Source: Hymenobacter chitinivorans DSM 11115 (GTDB lineage Bacteria > Bacteroidota > Bacteroidia > Cytophagales > Hymenobacteraceae). From it: a DNA stretch of 64,000 bases. Numbering within the stretch: the stretch's first letter is position 1; each line of letters begins with the position of its first letter. The DNA lies in NCBI RefSeq assembly GCF_002797555.1, contig NZ_PGFA01000001.1, positions 1,798,001-1,862,000 of the forward strand, given 5' to 3'. Positions 42,841 through 52,110 of the stretch are shown here, piece by piece. The notes beneath the pieces are model-generated. The model saw only the letters and a list, made by a program, of their open reading frames with translations, searched no databases and had not been told where the DNA came from. The position numbers and the translations under genes were made by a program.

Positions 42841-42871
42841 AAAAAAGCCCCAACCAGACGGTTGAGGCTTT
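42841..42871 (-). terminator. Terminator of the peroxiredoxin gene
   Basis: AAAGCC-CAACC pairs with GGTTG-GGCTTT across a 4-base loop. On the minus strand it ends in a U-run. Confidence 0.8.
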
Positions 42872-42897
42872 CCAAAGCTAGTATTTTTAAGCCCTAA

Positions 42898-43536
42898 CTA
42901 GTGCGAGGCCTGCTTGCCCAGGTAGCTGGCTACGCCCTCACGGGTGGCCTGCATGGCTTCTTTACCTTCTTCCCAGTTGGCGGGGCACACCTCGCCTTTG
43001 GCTTCGAAGTACTGCAGGGCATCCACCATGCGCATAGCTTCGTCGATGCTGCGGCCCAGCGGACCGTCGTTTACCACCTGGTGGCGCACGATGCCGTCCT
43101 TGTCGATCAGGAACAGGCCGCGGTAGGCCAGGGGCGAGCCCACGAAGGTCATTTCGCCGGCTTCATTGTAGTCGTAGTGGCCGCCCAGCACGTCGTAGTT
43201 CGAGGCAATGGTCTTGGTAGCGTCAGCTACCAGCGGGTAGGTTACGCCCTCAATGCCACCATTGTCGCGGGGCGTCTGCAGCCAGGCGAAGTGGGAGAAG
43301 TGCGTGTCGGTCGAGCAGCCCACAATGGCCACGCCCTTGGCTTCGAAATCGGCCAGACGCTCCTGGAACGCAATGATTTCGGTGGGGCACACAAAGGTGA
43401 AGTCGGCGGGGTAGAAGTAGAAGATAACGTGCTTCTTGCCCAGGTAGCGGTCCAAAGAGAAATCCTCTTCGAATTCGCTGTCGATTACGGCCGTAGCCTT
43501 GAAAGAAGGAGCACGTTTGCCAACGAGAACTGCCAT
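42898..43536 (-). CDS. 2-Cys peroxiredoxin (AhpC/Prx1 type)
   Basis: 212 residues. Peroxidatic Cys about residue 50 in DFTFVCPTE; resolving Cys about residue 184 in GEVCPANW. It reduces hydrogen peroxide and organic peroxides using a thioredoxin-like donor. It follows the Fur/PerR-type regulator gene in the same direction, separated by a word-array repeat, which suggests peroxide-controlled expression. Confidence 0.93.
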   Translation of the reverse strand: MAVLVGKRAPSFKATAVIDSEFEEDFSLDRYLGKKHVIFYFYPADFTFVCPTEIIAFQERLADFEAKGVAIVGCSTDTHFSHFAWLQTPRDNGGIEGVTYPLVADATKTIASNYDVLGGHYDYNEAGEMTFVGSPLAYRGLFLIDKDGIVRHQVVNDGPLGRSIDEAMRMVDALQYFEAKGEVCPANWEEGKEAMQATREGVASYLGKQASH

Positions 43537-43583
43537 TGTATTGGAGTATTATGAAAGTGAAAAGAGAAAAGCGTTGTAGTCTT

Positions 43584-43657
43584 TAGTTGTTCGTTGTTCG
43601 TTGTCAGTTGTTAGGACAAAACCGCACTAACAACTGACAACTACCAACTGACAACTA
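43584..43657. repeat. Word-array inverted repeat (GTTGTTAGTT type) between fur-like and prx genes
   Basis: Arms 43584-43614 and 43627-43657 match at 27 of 31 positions around a 12-base loop. It ends 1 base from the regulator's stop codon. The inner GTTGTCAGTTGTTAG is the same as at 2.7 and 37.8 kb. Confidence 0.85.
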
Positions 43658-43658
43658 A

Positions 43659-44120
43659 TCAAGAAGTCCGGGAGCCGGCGATGTGCAGGGAAAAGGAGTG
43701 GGGCTGGAAGTCACCCAGGCCGCGGGTCGCGAAAAAGTCGCGGATCAGCGCGTCCAGCTCGGGGTTGCTGTAGTCGATGATTTCCTTGGTGTCGGTGCAG
43801 TACAGGTGGTGGTGGGCGGTGCAGTCGGAGTCGTAGCGGCGGCAGGCCCCCTCGGTGGAAGCCACGCGCTTGGTCAGGCCGGCGGCCACAAAGCTGTCCA
43901 GGGTTTTATACACCGTGCCCAGCGACACGGTCGGCTCGGTGGCCGCTACCTGCCGGTGCACCTGCTCGGCGGTGGGGTGGCCCGGCAGCAGCAGTAAGCT
44001 CTCCAAAATCAGGATGCGCTGGGTGGTGGCCCGCAGCCCGGCCGTGGCCAGGCGCTGGCGCAGCTCGTCCCGGTTGGGCTGGCAGCTGGGAAACTCAGAA
44101 TGGTCGGAAAAAGGTGTCAC
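43659..44120 (-). CDS. Fur-family (PerR-like) regulator
   Basis: 153 residues from a GTG at 44120: winged helix (TQRILILESLLLLPGHPTAEQ, TVYKTLDSFVAAGL) and the metal-binding part TAHHHLYCTDTKEI. Only one of the usual Cys pairs remains; the C-terminal CxxC is absent. The frame opens to 44171, but a -7 box lies inside that stretch, so the GTG start is better. Likely senses iron or peroxide and controls the downstream peroxiredoxin. Confidence 0.85.
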   Translation of the reverse strand: MTPFSDHSEFPSCQPNRDELRQRLATAGLRATTQRILILESLLLLPGHPTAEQVHRQVAATEPTVSLGTVYKTLDSFVAAGLTKRVASTEGACRRYDSDCTAHHHLYCTDTKEIIDYSNPELDALIRDFFATRGLGDFQPHSFSLHIAGSRTS

Positions 44121-44139
44121 AGGTAAGAATGATTCTCCA

Positions 44140-44172
44140 CAAAGGTAGTTGGAGAAGCCAATACCGGCCAAA
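44140..44172 (-). promoter_or_regulatory. Promoter of the Fur-like regulator
   Basis: On the minus strand TTTG (44172-44169), 21 bases, then TACCTTTG (44147-44140). It places the transcript start after the longer candidate start codon. Confidence 0.55.
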
Positions 44173-44221
44173 AAGGTTTAAAAAAGCCGTTAAAATCAGG
44201 TTTTGGCTGCCGCGCCAACCC

Positions 44222-45517
44222 CTACAGCAACCCCGTCACCGGTAGGGCCCGGCACACAAACTGGAAGGTCTGGCGGCTGCGCTGCTCGAGCAGCAGCTCC
44301 CGGCCGGTGGTCAGCCGCTGCAGGCTGGCCGGGTCGTAGTTTTTGATGGTGTAGAGCTCCAGCTCGGTGTTGTAGTGAATCGTGAACTGGTCCCGCAACT
44401 GGCTCAGCAGCTTTTCCAGGCGGTAGGCCGAGAAGTCGGTGCAGACGGAAAAGGAAATGGCCGAATTCTGCATCATGTTGATTTTGAGCCGCACCTGGGC
44501 CAAAGCCCCGAAAATAACCTCCAGGTTTTCCTCCGAAATAAAGGTCAGGTCCCGGGACTCAAACGAAATCAAACATTGCCCGTCTTTGCGAATAAAGGCC
44601 GGCGCCAACGGCTCGTGCCGTCCCTCGCCAATGCGCGTCCCCTCGGCCGTGGGGTCCAGAAACGACTTGACCAGCAGCGGAATCTGGCGCACGGCCAGGG
44701 GCTTGATGGTTTTGGGGTGAATAACCGAGGCCCCGTAGTAGGCCATTTCGATGGTTTCCTGGTAGCTGATCTGCGGAAACCGCACCGTGTCGGCAAAGAA
44801 CTTGGGGTCGGCGTTGAGCAGGCCGGCTACGTCTTTCCAGATGGTCACGGCCTGGGCCTGCAGGCAGTAGGCAAAAATGGCGGCGGTGTAGTCGGAGCCT
44901 TCCCGGCCCAGCGTCGTGGTCAGGCCGTTGGGGGTGCCGCCCAGAAAGCCCTGGGTCACCACCGGGCCGCGCTGCAGCAGGGTGGGCAGCTGGTCGCGCA
45001 CGTTCCACTCGGTAGTGGGCCAGTCGATGCGGCCCTCGCGCCAGGTATGGTCGGTGCGCAGCAGGGGCCGGCAGTCGAGCCACTGGGCGTCCAGGGCCCG
45101 GGCCACGATGCAGGTGGCCAGCAGCTCGCCAAAGCTGATGATCTGGTCGTAGTGCTGGTCGTAGGTATCGGCCGGGGCCGGCGGCGGCTGCAGACTGGCC
45201 AACTGCTGCTCCAGTTGGGCCAGCAGGTCCTGCAGCTGCCCGGTCTCCGTTGATTCCTGCCCGAATAGCTCCTGGGCCACGCCCAGGTGGAAGCTGCGCA
45301 GCGCGTCCAGCTTCGGCCCACAGTCCTGCCCGGTAAAGGCCAGCTGGAAGATTTCCTCCAGGGCGTTGGTGGTTTTGCCCATCGCCGACACCACGATGAG
45401 CAGTTGCTGCTGGGCCGCGTGCTCCCGCACAATGCGGCAAAGATTCCGGATGGCTGCCGTGTCTTTTACCGACGCGCCGCCGAACTTATATACCTGGAGG
45501 GAATGGGGTTCCTGCAT
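44222..45517 (-). CDS. lysC: Aspartate kinase
   Basis: 431 residues, monofunctional aspartokinase: the start YKFGGASVKD, the substrate motif TTTLGREGSDYTAAIFA, then ACT-type regulatory sequence (GQCLISFESRDLTFISEENL). It phosphorylates aspartate, the entry to Lys, Met and Thr synthesis. A TACTTTTG box stands 4 bases before the ATG, implying a leaderless transcript. Confidence 0.92.
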   Translation of the reverse strand: MQEPHSLQVYKFGGASVKDTAAIRNLCRIVREHAAQQQLLIVVSAMGKTTNALEEIFQLAFTGQDCGPKLDALRSFHLGVAQELFGQESTETGQLQDLLAQLEQQLASLQPPPAPADTYDQHYDQIISFGELLATCIVARALDAQWLDCRPLLRTDHTWREGRIDWPTTEWNVRDQLPTLLQRGPVVTQGFLGGTPNGLTTTLGREGSDYTAAIFAYCLQAQAVTIWKDVAGLLNADPKFFADTVRFPQISYQETIEMAYYGASVIHPKTIKPLAVRQIPLLVKSFLDPTAEGTRIGEGRHEPLAPAFIRKDGQCLISFESRDLTFISEENLEVIFGALAQVRLKINMMQNSAISFSVCTDFSAYRLEKLLSQLRDQFTIHYNTELELYTIKNYDPASLQRLTTGRELLLEQRSRQTFQFVCRALPVTGLL

Positions 45518-45521
45518 GGGC

Positions 45522-45529
45522 CAAAAGTA
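45522..45529 (-). promoter_or_regulatory. -7 box TACTTTTG of lysC (leaderless-type)
   Basis: Minus-strand bases 45529-45522; four bases (GCCC) then the ATG at 45517. Confidence 0.5.
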
Positions 45530-45560
45530 GGCAGCGGGCGGCAGATGTGGCGAAAAAGCT

Positions 45561-45568
45561 TAGTTTTG
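45561..45568 (+). promoter_or_regulatory. -7 box TAGTTTTG of fbp
   Basis: Exact TAnnTTTG match 34 bases before the fbp ATG; back to back with the lysC box. Confidence 0.45.
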
Positions 45569-45602
45569 TAGGCCAGAACCACCTGCTCACCCACCCACTT
45601 TT

Positions 45603-46625
45603 ATGGACCACAACAAACTGGCTCTCCCCGTCGGTACCACCCTCGACCGATTCATTATGCGCAAGCAGGAGGACTTCCCCTACGCCACGGGGGAGCTTTC
45701 CCAGCTGCTGCGTGATATTGCCCTGGCAGCCAAGATTGTCAACCGCGAAATCAACCGCTCCGGTCTTATTGACATTGCCGGTGCCTACGGCAACCAGAAC
45801 GTGCAGGGCGAGGAGCAGCAGAAGCTCGACGTCATTGCCAACATCCGCTTTATCCGGGCCCTGCGCAATGGGGGGGAGGTTTGCACCATCATTTCCGAGG
45901 AAGACGAGGACATGATTCAGACCGGTAACAACCAGGGCAAGTACGTCGTGGCCATCGACCCCCTGGACGGCTCCTCCAACATCGACGTCAACGTCAGCAT
46001 CGGCACCATCTTCAGCATCTACCGCCGGGTGTCGGCTACGGGCTCCGAGGGCACCGAGCAGGACTGCCTCCAAACCGGTACGCACCAGGTGGCGGCCGGC
46101 TACGTAATTTACGGCTCGAGCACCATGCTCGTGTACACCACCGGCAACGGCGTCAACGGCTTCACCTACGAAAACTCCCTGGGCGAATTTTTCCTCTCCC
46201 ACCCCCAGATCAGCACGCCCAAAACCGGCGCCATCTACTCCATCAACGAAGGCAGCTCGGAGTACTTTTCCGAAGGCACGGCGGCGTACGTGGCCTATTG
46301 CAAGCAGCAGGGCTACTCGGCCCGCTACATTGGCTCCCTGGTAGCCGATTTTCACCGCAACCTGCTCAAGGGCGGCATCTACATGTATCCGGCCACCAAG
46401 AAAGCCCCCAACGGCAAGCTGCGCCTCATGTACGAGTGCAACGCCCTGGCCTTTATCGTGGAGCAGGCCGGGGGCAAATCCAGCAACGGCCGCAGCCGCA
46501 CCATGGAAATCGAGCCCAAGAGCCTGCACGAGCGCAGCCCACTCTTCATCGGCTCGACCGAACTGGTCGAAAAAGCCGAGGAGTTTCTCGCCACCGAATA
46601 CACCGACGCGGTAGCCTCGCTCTAG
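45603..46625 (+). CDS. fbp: Fructose-1,6-bisphosphatase, class 1
   Basis: 340 residues with the class 1 signatures [23 protein letters not shown] (metal site) and [19 protein letters not shown] (substrate site). It removes the 1-phosphate from fructose 1,6-bisphosphate in gluconeogenesis. Monocistronic, with its own -7 box and a strong terminator. Confidence 0.96.
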   Translation: MDHNKLALPVGTTLDRFIMRKQEDFPYATGELSQLLRDIALAAKIVNREINRSGLIDIAGAYGNQNVQGEEQQKLDVIANIRFIRALRNGGEVCTIISEEDEDMIQTGNNQGKYVVAIDPLDGSSNIDVNVSIGTIFSIYRRVSATGSEGTEQDCLQTGTHQVAAGYVIYGSSTMLVYTTGNGVNGFTYENSLGEFFLSHPQISTPKTGAIYSINEGSSEYFSEGTAAYVAYCKQQGYSARYIGSLVADFHRNLLKGGIYMYPATKKAPNGKLRLMYECNALAFIVEQAGGKSSNGRSRTMEIEPKSLHERSPLFIGSTELVEKAEEFLATEYTDAVASL

Positions 46626-46646
46626 ACTGGGCCAGCTCCCAAACAC

Positions 46647-46680
46647 AAAGCCCGGCGGATACTAATCCGCCGGGCTTTTT
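46647..46680. terminator. Terminator between fbp and the DUF5606 gene
   Basis: AAAGCCCGGCGGAT pairs perfectly with ATCCGCCGGGCTTT across ACTA. Convergent genes on both sides. Confidence 0.9.
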
Positions 46681-46697
46681 GATGGTAGGAGAGAAGC

Positions 46698-47345
46698 CTA
46701 CTCGGCTTTCTTCCGGGACTTTTTCGCCGGAGCGGCCGTGGCGGCTTCGGGGTTGCCGGCGGCTTCCGCATCCTGCTCGGTCGGAATAATGCCAGCCGTA
46801 CTCAGAGCCTCGTCGGCGGCGGGAGCCTCCTGCTGGGTGCCCGCTTCGGTCGACTCCTTGGTGGCTACTTTGTTCTTGCCTTTGGCCGGGGCTTCGGCCG
46901 AAGTTTCCTCCACGCTGGCCGCCGTTTCGGTGGGCTGCTCGGCGTCGGCGGCCTGGTACTCGAGGCGGCCACTGACGGCCTTGTACCACGACACCAGCTT
47001 TTTGATGTCCGACATGTACACGCGCTGCCGGTCGTAATCGGGGATGATTTCACCCATGAACGTGGCCAGGTCCCGGTCGTCCGACTTGTTAGTAACAGTC
47101 AGATCGGTGCCGTACTTCTGGTAGATCCGGTCGAATACTTCCGTCAGCGGGATGGTCTGGTCGTAATCCTGGGTATAAATGGAAATCTCCTGCAGCAGCG
47201 ACACCTTATTGCGTGCCGAGGCTACCGAGCGGGTGCCGCGTTCATCAAGCGACTCTACAATGACGCCGGCTCGGGTAGGACGCACCAGGCGATAAAGACC
47301 GGGCATTCCACTGATTGCGGCAATTTCCTTGAGGTCGTAGGGCAT
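46698..47345 (-). CDS. DUF5606 domain protein
   Basis: 215 residues. The first 135 match the Bacteroidota-specific DUF5606 pattern (DLKEIAAISGMPGLYRLVRP, ESLDERGTRSVASARNKVS, SDIKKLVSWYKAV). The last 80 are an Ala/Glu/Thr-rich disordered tail ending KKSRKKAE. Function unknown; probably cytoplasmic. Confidence 0.8.
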   Translation of the reverse strand: MPYDLKEIAAISGMPGLYRLVRPTRAGVIVESLDERGTRSVASARNKVSLLQEISIYTQDYDQTIPLTEVFDRIYQKYGTDLTVTNKSDDRDLATFMGEIIPDYDRQRVYMSDIKKLVSWYKAVSGRLEYQAADAEQPTETAASVEETSAEAPAKGKNKVATKESTEAGTQQEAPAADEALSTAGIIPTEQDAEAAGNPEAATAAPAKKSRKKAE

Positions 47346-47377
47346 AGAAAAAAGAGTTGGGTAAGAAAATCAGATGG

Positions 47378-47869
47378 TTATTCGGTGGGCGCCGGAGCGG
47401 CATCCTTGCCCGGCGTGGGCAGCTTAAATACGATGGGCAGGCTGGTCAGCACGGCGTAGTCGGGCTTGCGGAACTTGAGCAGGCGGGTTACGCGCAGGGC
47501 TTCTTCCCCGCAGCCGCCGCCAATGTTCTTCACCAGCTTGATGCCCGACATCGTGCCGTCCGTATTGAGCGTGAAGCTCACGATGCAGGTGCCCTGAATC
47601 CGGTTGCGGCGGGCCATAACCGGGTATTTGAGCTCTTTCTCGATGAAGGCATACAAGGCTTCCTGTCCGCCTTCGTAATACTCGGCTACGGGAATAGACT
47701 TCGCGACGTGACCCGGAGCAGCGGCGGCCGCGGGAGCGGCTTCCGCGGCGGGAGCCGTCGTTTCGGGAGCCGGGCCGTCGGTCTTCACTTTAACCTTCGT
47801 TTTTTGAGCAAAGGCCGTTGACGTACCGGCGAGAAGGCCCAGGGCCAGAATAAATGGGATTTTTTTCAT
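47378..47869 (-). CDS. Secreted TonB C-terminal domain protein
   Basis: 163 residues. It has a cleavable signal peptide (MKKIPFILALGLLAGTSTAF-A-Q), an Ala/Pro linker, then a TonB C-terminal domain (YPVMARRNRIQGTCIVSFTL, EEALRVTRLLKF). Unlike true TonB it has no transmembrane anchor and no ExbB/D neighbours, so it is probably a free periplasmic TonB-like protein. Confidence 0.8.
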   Translation of the reverse strand: MKKIPFILALGLLAGTSTAFAQKTKVKVKTDGPAPETTAPAAEAAPAAAAAPGHVAKSIPVAEYYEGGQEALYAFIEKELKYPVMARRNRIQGTCIVSFTLNTDGTMSGIKLVKNIGGGCGEEALRVTRLLKFRKPDYAVLTSLPIVFKLPTPGKDAAPAPTE

Positions 47870-47943
47870 GGAAAAAACCGGGAGGAAAAGAAAAAACTAG
47901 GGGCGAATTGTTGGCCGGTGAGCGTGGCAATTACAGGGCCAAT

Positions 47944-48561
47944 CTACGCATTCTCCGCTTGCTGGGCTAATTGCCGGTTTATTTCGTCGATGAAGCCCAA
48001 CAATTCCTCGCGGCCAGTTTTTTCCTCGGCCGATGTAATAAAATGACGCGGCAGCTCGTCCCAACTCTGCTGCATCTTCTGCAGGTAAGCCGTAATATTT
48101 TGCTGCGTGCGGGAGGTCGACTGCTTATCGGCTTTGGTAAAAACCATTACGAACGGAATTCCTTCCGCGCCGAGCATTTCCATAAATTCCAGGTCGGGAG
48201 CCAGCGGGGCGTGGCGCGAGTCAATCAGCACAAATACGCAGGCCAGATTTTCCCGATTGCGCAGGTAATAATTAATCATTTTGCCCCAGGTAGCCCGCGA
48301 ATCCTTGCTGACTTTAGCGTAGCCATAGCCGGGCAAGTCGACCAGGTACCAGTTGTCATTAATCAAGAAATGGTTGATTAATTGGGTTTTACCGGGCAAG
48401 GAAGACGTTTTGGCCAATCCTTTGTGGCCAGTCAGCATATTAATTAAGGAAGACTTGCCGACGTTGGAACGGCCAATAAAGGCGTATTCGGGCAACGTCG
48501 GCGGCGGACATTGGTCAACGCGCGAATTGCTCATCATAAATTTTGCTTCGCGGATAATCAT
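47944..48561 (-). CDS. engB: Ribosome biogenesis GTP-binding protein YsxC/EngB
   Basis: 205 residues with G1 GRSNVGKSS (30-38), G3 DLPG (75-78) in the family string LVDLPGYGYAKVS, and G4 TKAD. It assists 50S ribosomal subunit assembly. Length typical; start ATG 48561. Confidence 0.95.
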   Translation of the reverse strand: MIIREAKFMMSNSRVDQCPPPTLPEYAFIGRSNVGKSSLINMLTGHKGLAKTSSLPGKTQLINHFLINDNWYLVDLPGYGYAKVSKDSRATWGKMINYYLRNRENLACVFVLIDSRHAPLAPDLEFMEMLGAEGIPFVMVFTKADKQSTSRTQQNITAYLQKMQQSWDELPRHFITSAEEKTGREELLGFIDEINRQLAQQAENA

Positions 48562-49006
48562 AAGCCAAAACTGCTGGGGTGAGGCTGCAAAGGTAGCAGA
48601 TAACGCCGGGTGATGCCGCGCAATAAATTTTTACGGAAAACCTTGCAGTTTACGAAGCACGCCTATATTTGCGCGGCCTGCAGCCTCTTTTTACATATGG
48701 CAGCCCAAGTCCTTTCCGCCGCTTGGATTATGTAAAACCTCTTTACAATTGGATACGGCTAAGGTCGTATTATAAAATTTCTATCTTTGCCCGCAACTTG
48801 CCTTGTTCCGTATTGCCAAGCTGGTTCCTTTAGAAGCGTGAATGTTCTCTTTGTAACGCTTCAGTCCAGAAAAAAACGGCTGGCAGGCTTAACCCTGGAA
48901 CAGGTTTTCAGTATAAGAGGCAACTCTTAAAAAATTTGCAGCCGCAAAGGGCGGCGCTTTTTCTGCAAACCTCCCTGCAACTCCTTATTCTCAAACCCCT
49001 CCTACA
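48562..49006 (+). other. Long untranslated leader of the OmpA-family gene
   Basis: 445 bases without a gene, AT-richer than the surroundings, carrying two -7 boxes. The segment after 48789 holds no clear hairpin or known riboswitch; a Bacteroidota 5' regulatory leader is possible. Confidence 0.35.
48643..48671 (+). promoter_or_regulatory. Promoter candidate upstream of the OmpA-family gene
   Basis: TTG (48643-48645), 18 bases, TATATTTG (48664-48671). A second box, TATCTTTG, is at 48782-48789. Both would give long leaders (about 330 and 210 bases) before ATG 49007. Confidence 0.5.
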
Positions 49007-51256
49007 ATGGACAACTTAGTCAGAAGGTTATTGACAGCCTCTTGCACCTTCGCTCTTGCCGCAGCCGTGGCCCAGCCTGCGCTGGCCCAGAGCACCCGCA
49101 AGACGCTAAAGACTGCAAACAAGTTCTTTGACCAAGAGAACTACCGGGCATCCATCCCTTTCTACGAGCAGGTGTTGGCCAAGGAGCCGAACAACGCGCT
49201 GGCCCTGTTCCGGGCTGGTATTGCGTACATGTCCTTTGACAAGGAAAAGGCCAGCGACTACATCTACAAGGCCCAGCGCCTGAAACCCAAGGTTTCGAAG
49301 GATGTGGAGTACTGGCTCGGCCGCGTGGATCACCTGAACTACAACTTCGACGAGGCAATTGCCCACTTCCAGGCCTACAACACCACCCTGGGCAAGAAGG
49401 ATACCCGCAAAGCCGCCCTGGCTCAGCTGATCCAGCACAGCAAAAACGCCAAGGTGCAGTTCAATAGCCCCAAGGACATTTTCGTTAAGAACCTGGGCCC
49501 AACCATCAACACGGCCTTCTCGGAGCACAGCCCCGTGATTTCCAATGATGATAAGCTGCTGCTCTTCACCTCGCGCGGCGAAAACGTTACCGGCGCCTCG
49601 GGTTCGACGGCCAACCCCAAGAACAAGAGCGTAGCCGCCGACGGCGAATACTACGAGGATATCTTCGAAGCCAAGCGCATCGACGACGAGAACTGGGAAA
49701 AGCCCCGCTCCCTAAGCGGCGCCCTGAACGGCAAAGGCCACGATGCCTCCATCCAGGTGTTCGACAACGACACTAAGATGCTGATGTATCGGCAGGATGA
49801 GAATGGCGACATTTTCTACTCCGAAAAAGCCAGCGGCGACTGGACCGAACCCAAGAAGCTGAATAACAACATCAACTCGAAAGCCTTCGAGTCGGATGCC
49901 TATATCACGCCGGATGGACTAACGATTTACTTCTCAACCAGCAAGTATTCGGATCAGAACACGCTGGACATCTACTACGCCACCCGCCAGCCGGGCGGCG
50001 ACTGGGGCACGCCCAAGTCGCTGGGCAACGTGATTAACACGCCCTTCGACGACGACAGCCCCTACCTGAGCAAGGACGGCAAGACGCTGTACTTCAGCTC
50101 GCGCGGCCACAACACGATGGGTGGCTACGACATCTTCAAGTCGGAGTACGACTCGGTGGGCCGCACCTGGGGCCGCCCCGAAAACATGGGCTACCCCGTC
50201 AATACGCCCGACGATGACACGTACTACCGCCTGAGCCCCGATGGCAGCTACGCCTACCTCTCCAGCTACCGCATCGGCGGCTACGGCGAGAAGGACATCT
50301 ACACCATCAACTACATCAAGAACGCCATCATCCGCGGTAAGGTGTACTCGCAGCGTGACAGCACCATCATTCCCGGCGTAGAGCTGGTCTTCTCGGGTAC
50401 CCAGGCCGACAAAACGGCCCTGAGCTACCGCGACGTGACCAAGCCTGAAACCGGCGACTACCAGGTAAGCGTGCTTTCGGGCCGTACCTACCAAGTAGCC
50501 GTGTCGAAGGATGGCAAGAACATCGAAACCCAGGAGTTTGCCGTGCCGGTGTCGACCAGCGACTCGACGGTAATTGAGAAGAACTTCTACGTGCCCTACG
50601 TGGACACCTCCAGCACGTACGCTTTCAAGAAGATCTACTTCGATACCGATAAGTACAAGCTGCGCCCCGAGTCCATCAAGGAGTTGAACAACATCAGCGG
50701 CATTTTGAAGGCTAACCCCGGCCTGAACATCTCGATTGAAGGCCACTGCGACTCGCGCAACACCGACGAGTACAACATGGTACTGGGGCAGAACCGTGCC
50801 GATGCTGCTTACAACTACCTGAAGAAGAGCGGTATTGCTGAAACCCGCCTGACCACGGTAAGCTACGGTGAAAGAGTGCCTTTTGCTACCAACGATTCGC
50901 CCGAGAACATGCAGCTCAACCGCCGCGTGGAGTTCCGCCCCATCCTGAAGGAGGGTGAAGCCATGCCCCGCCTGCAGCCCGCCGCCAGCGGTGCTTCTTC
51001 CACGGGCAGCGGCTCGGGTGCTCCCGGCTCGTCGGGCAACAACCCGGCTACGCTGACCCCCGGCAAGAGCAAGGTGAAGATGGCCGACGGCACCAAGGTG
51101 AAAACCAAGGTGGACGAGGATGACGACAAAGTAAAGGTGAAAGCCAAAGGCGCCAACGGCGAAGAATCGAAGACCAAAACTAAAAATGGTACGATTGACG
51201 CCAAGACCAAAGACGCCACTGGTGAGAAAACCAAAGTGAAGACCGACAACGACTAA
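49007..51256 (+). CDS. TPR-PD40-OmpA family outer membrane protein (PorE-like)
   Basis: 749 residues: signal peptide (to about 27, ending ALAQ), TPR-like helices (about 30-145), PD40/WD40-like beta-propeller (about 180-420; SPDGSYAYLSSYRIGGYGEKD), a carboxypeptidase-regulatory-like domain (about 435-520), and an OmpA peptidoglycan-binding domain (about 545-650; ISIEGHCDSRNTDEYNMVLG, NRRVEF). The last 85 residues are a Lys/Asp/Thr-rich tail. The domain order equals that of PorE, a peptidoglycan-linked type IX secretion component; the orthology is an inference. Confidence 0.85.
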   Translation: MDNLVRRLLTASCTFALAAAVAQPALAQSTRKTLKTANKFFDQENYRASIPFYEQVLAKEPNNALALFRAGIAYMSFDKEKASDYIYKAQRLKPKVSKDVEYWLGRVDHLNYNFDEAIAHFQAYNTTLGKKDTRKAALAQLIQHSKNAKVQFNSPKDIFVKNLGPTINTAFSEHSPVISNDDKLLLFTSRGENVTGASGSTANPKNKSVAADGEYYEDIFEAKRIDDENWEKPRSLSGALNGKGHDASIQVFDNDTKMLMYRQDENGDIFYSEKASGDWTEPKKLNNNINSKAFESDAYITPDGLTIYFSTSKYSDQNTLDIYYATRQPGGDWGTPKSLGNVINTPFDDDSPYLSKDGKTLYFSSRGHNTMGGYDIFKSEYDSVGRTWGRPENMGYPVNTPDDDTYYRLSPDGSYAYLSSYRIGGYGEKDIYTINYIKNAIIRGKVYSQRDSTIIPGVELVFSGTQADKTALSYRDVTKPETGDYQVSVLSGRTYQVAVSKDGKNIETQEFAVPVSTSDSTVIEKNFYVPYVDTSSTYAFKKIYFDTDKYKLRPESIKELNNISGILKANPGLNISIEGHCDSRNTDEYNMVLGQNRADAAYNYLKKSGIAETRLTTVSYGERVPFATNDSPENMQLNRRVEFRPILKEGEAMPRLQPAASGASSTGSGSGAPGSSGNNPATLTPGKSKVKMADGTKVKTKVDEDDDKVKVKAKGANGEESKTKTKNGTIDAKTKDATGEKTKVKTDND

Positions 51257-51275
51257 GCTGTCAGTTGAGCTACGC

Positions 51276-51312
51276 AAAACGGGCCGGGCATTTCGCCCGG
51301 CCCGTTTTTTTT
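51276..51312 (+). terminator. Terminator of the OmpA-family gene
   Basis: CGGGCCGGGC (51280-51289) pairs perfectly with GCCCGGCCCG (51295-51304), followed by eight T. Confidence 0.92.
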
Positions 51313-51335
51313 CAACATAATGCCGCCACTAGCGT

Positions 51336-51343
51336 TATGTTTG
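51336..51343 (+). promoter_or_regulatory. -7 box TATGTTTG of ubiE
   Basis: Exact TAnnTTTG match 41 bases before the ubiE ATG; no clear -33 element because the preceding terminator T-run overlaps. Confidence 0.4.
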
Positions 51344-51384
51344 GGCAATTCTCCCGTTAAGTCTTCGTTCTTCGCCTCAGAAGT

Positions 51385-52110
51385 ATGTCCGTTGTTCCCT
51401 ACAAAGATGATGCTGCCGGCAAAAAGTCCCAGGTAGCCCAGATGTTTAACAGCATTGCTGGTAAATACGACTTCCTGAACCATTTCCTCAGCGCCGGCAC
51501 CGACATCTACTGGCGCCGTAAGGCCGTTGACCAGCTTAAGCAGCTGCGCCCGGCCCGGATTCTGGACATTGCCACCGGCACGGCCGACTTCGCCATCGAA
51601 AGCCTGCGCCTCTCGCCCGAAACCAAGGTGACGGGCGTCGATATTTCGGAAGGCATGCTGGACGTGGGGCGGCGCAAGCTCACGGAAAAGGGCCTGGCCA
51701 ACCGGATTCAGCTGGAGCTGGGCGACTCGGAGAATCTGCCGTTTCCGGACAACCACTTCGACGCGGTTACGGCCTCGTTTGGGGTGCGCAACTTCGAGAA
51801 TCTGCAGAAGGGCCTGGCCGAGATGCAGCGGGTGCTGCGCCCGGGGGGCAAAGTGGTGATTCTGGAGTTTTCCAAGCCCACGGCTTTCCCGATGAAGCAG
51901 GCCTACAACTTTTATTTCCGGCACATTCTGCCGGTGTTCGGTAAACTGATTTCCAAGGACCGCGCGGCCTATACCTACTTACCCGAGTCGGTGCAGGCCT
52001 TTCCCGATGGCCAGAATTTCCTGGCTATTCTCACGCAGGTTGGTTTTACAAATCCTACATGGCAACCCCTCACGTTTGGCATCAGCTCCATTTACACGGC
52101 GCAAAAGTAG
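51385..52110 (+). CDS. ubiE: Demethylmenaquinone methyltransferase (MenG/UbiE)
   Basis: 241 residues, class I methyltransferase. UbiE signatures: [20 protein letters not shown], the SAM-binding [14 protein letters not shown], and [20 protein letters not shown]. It methylates demethylmenaquinone, the last step of menaquinone synthesis. The PorT-like gene begins inside its last 52 bases. Confidence 0.94.
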   Translation: MSVVPYKDDAAGKKSQVAQMFNSIAGKYDFLNHFLSAGTDIYWRRKAVDQLKQLRPARILDIATGTADFAIESLRLSPETKVTGVDISEGMLDVGRRKLTEKGLANRIQLELGDSENLPFPDNHFDAVTASFGVRNFENLQKGLAEMQRVLRPGGKVVILEFSKPTAFPMKQAYNFYFRHILPVFGKLISKDRAAYTYLPESVQAFPDGQNFLAILTQVGFTNPTWQPLTFGISSIYTAQK

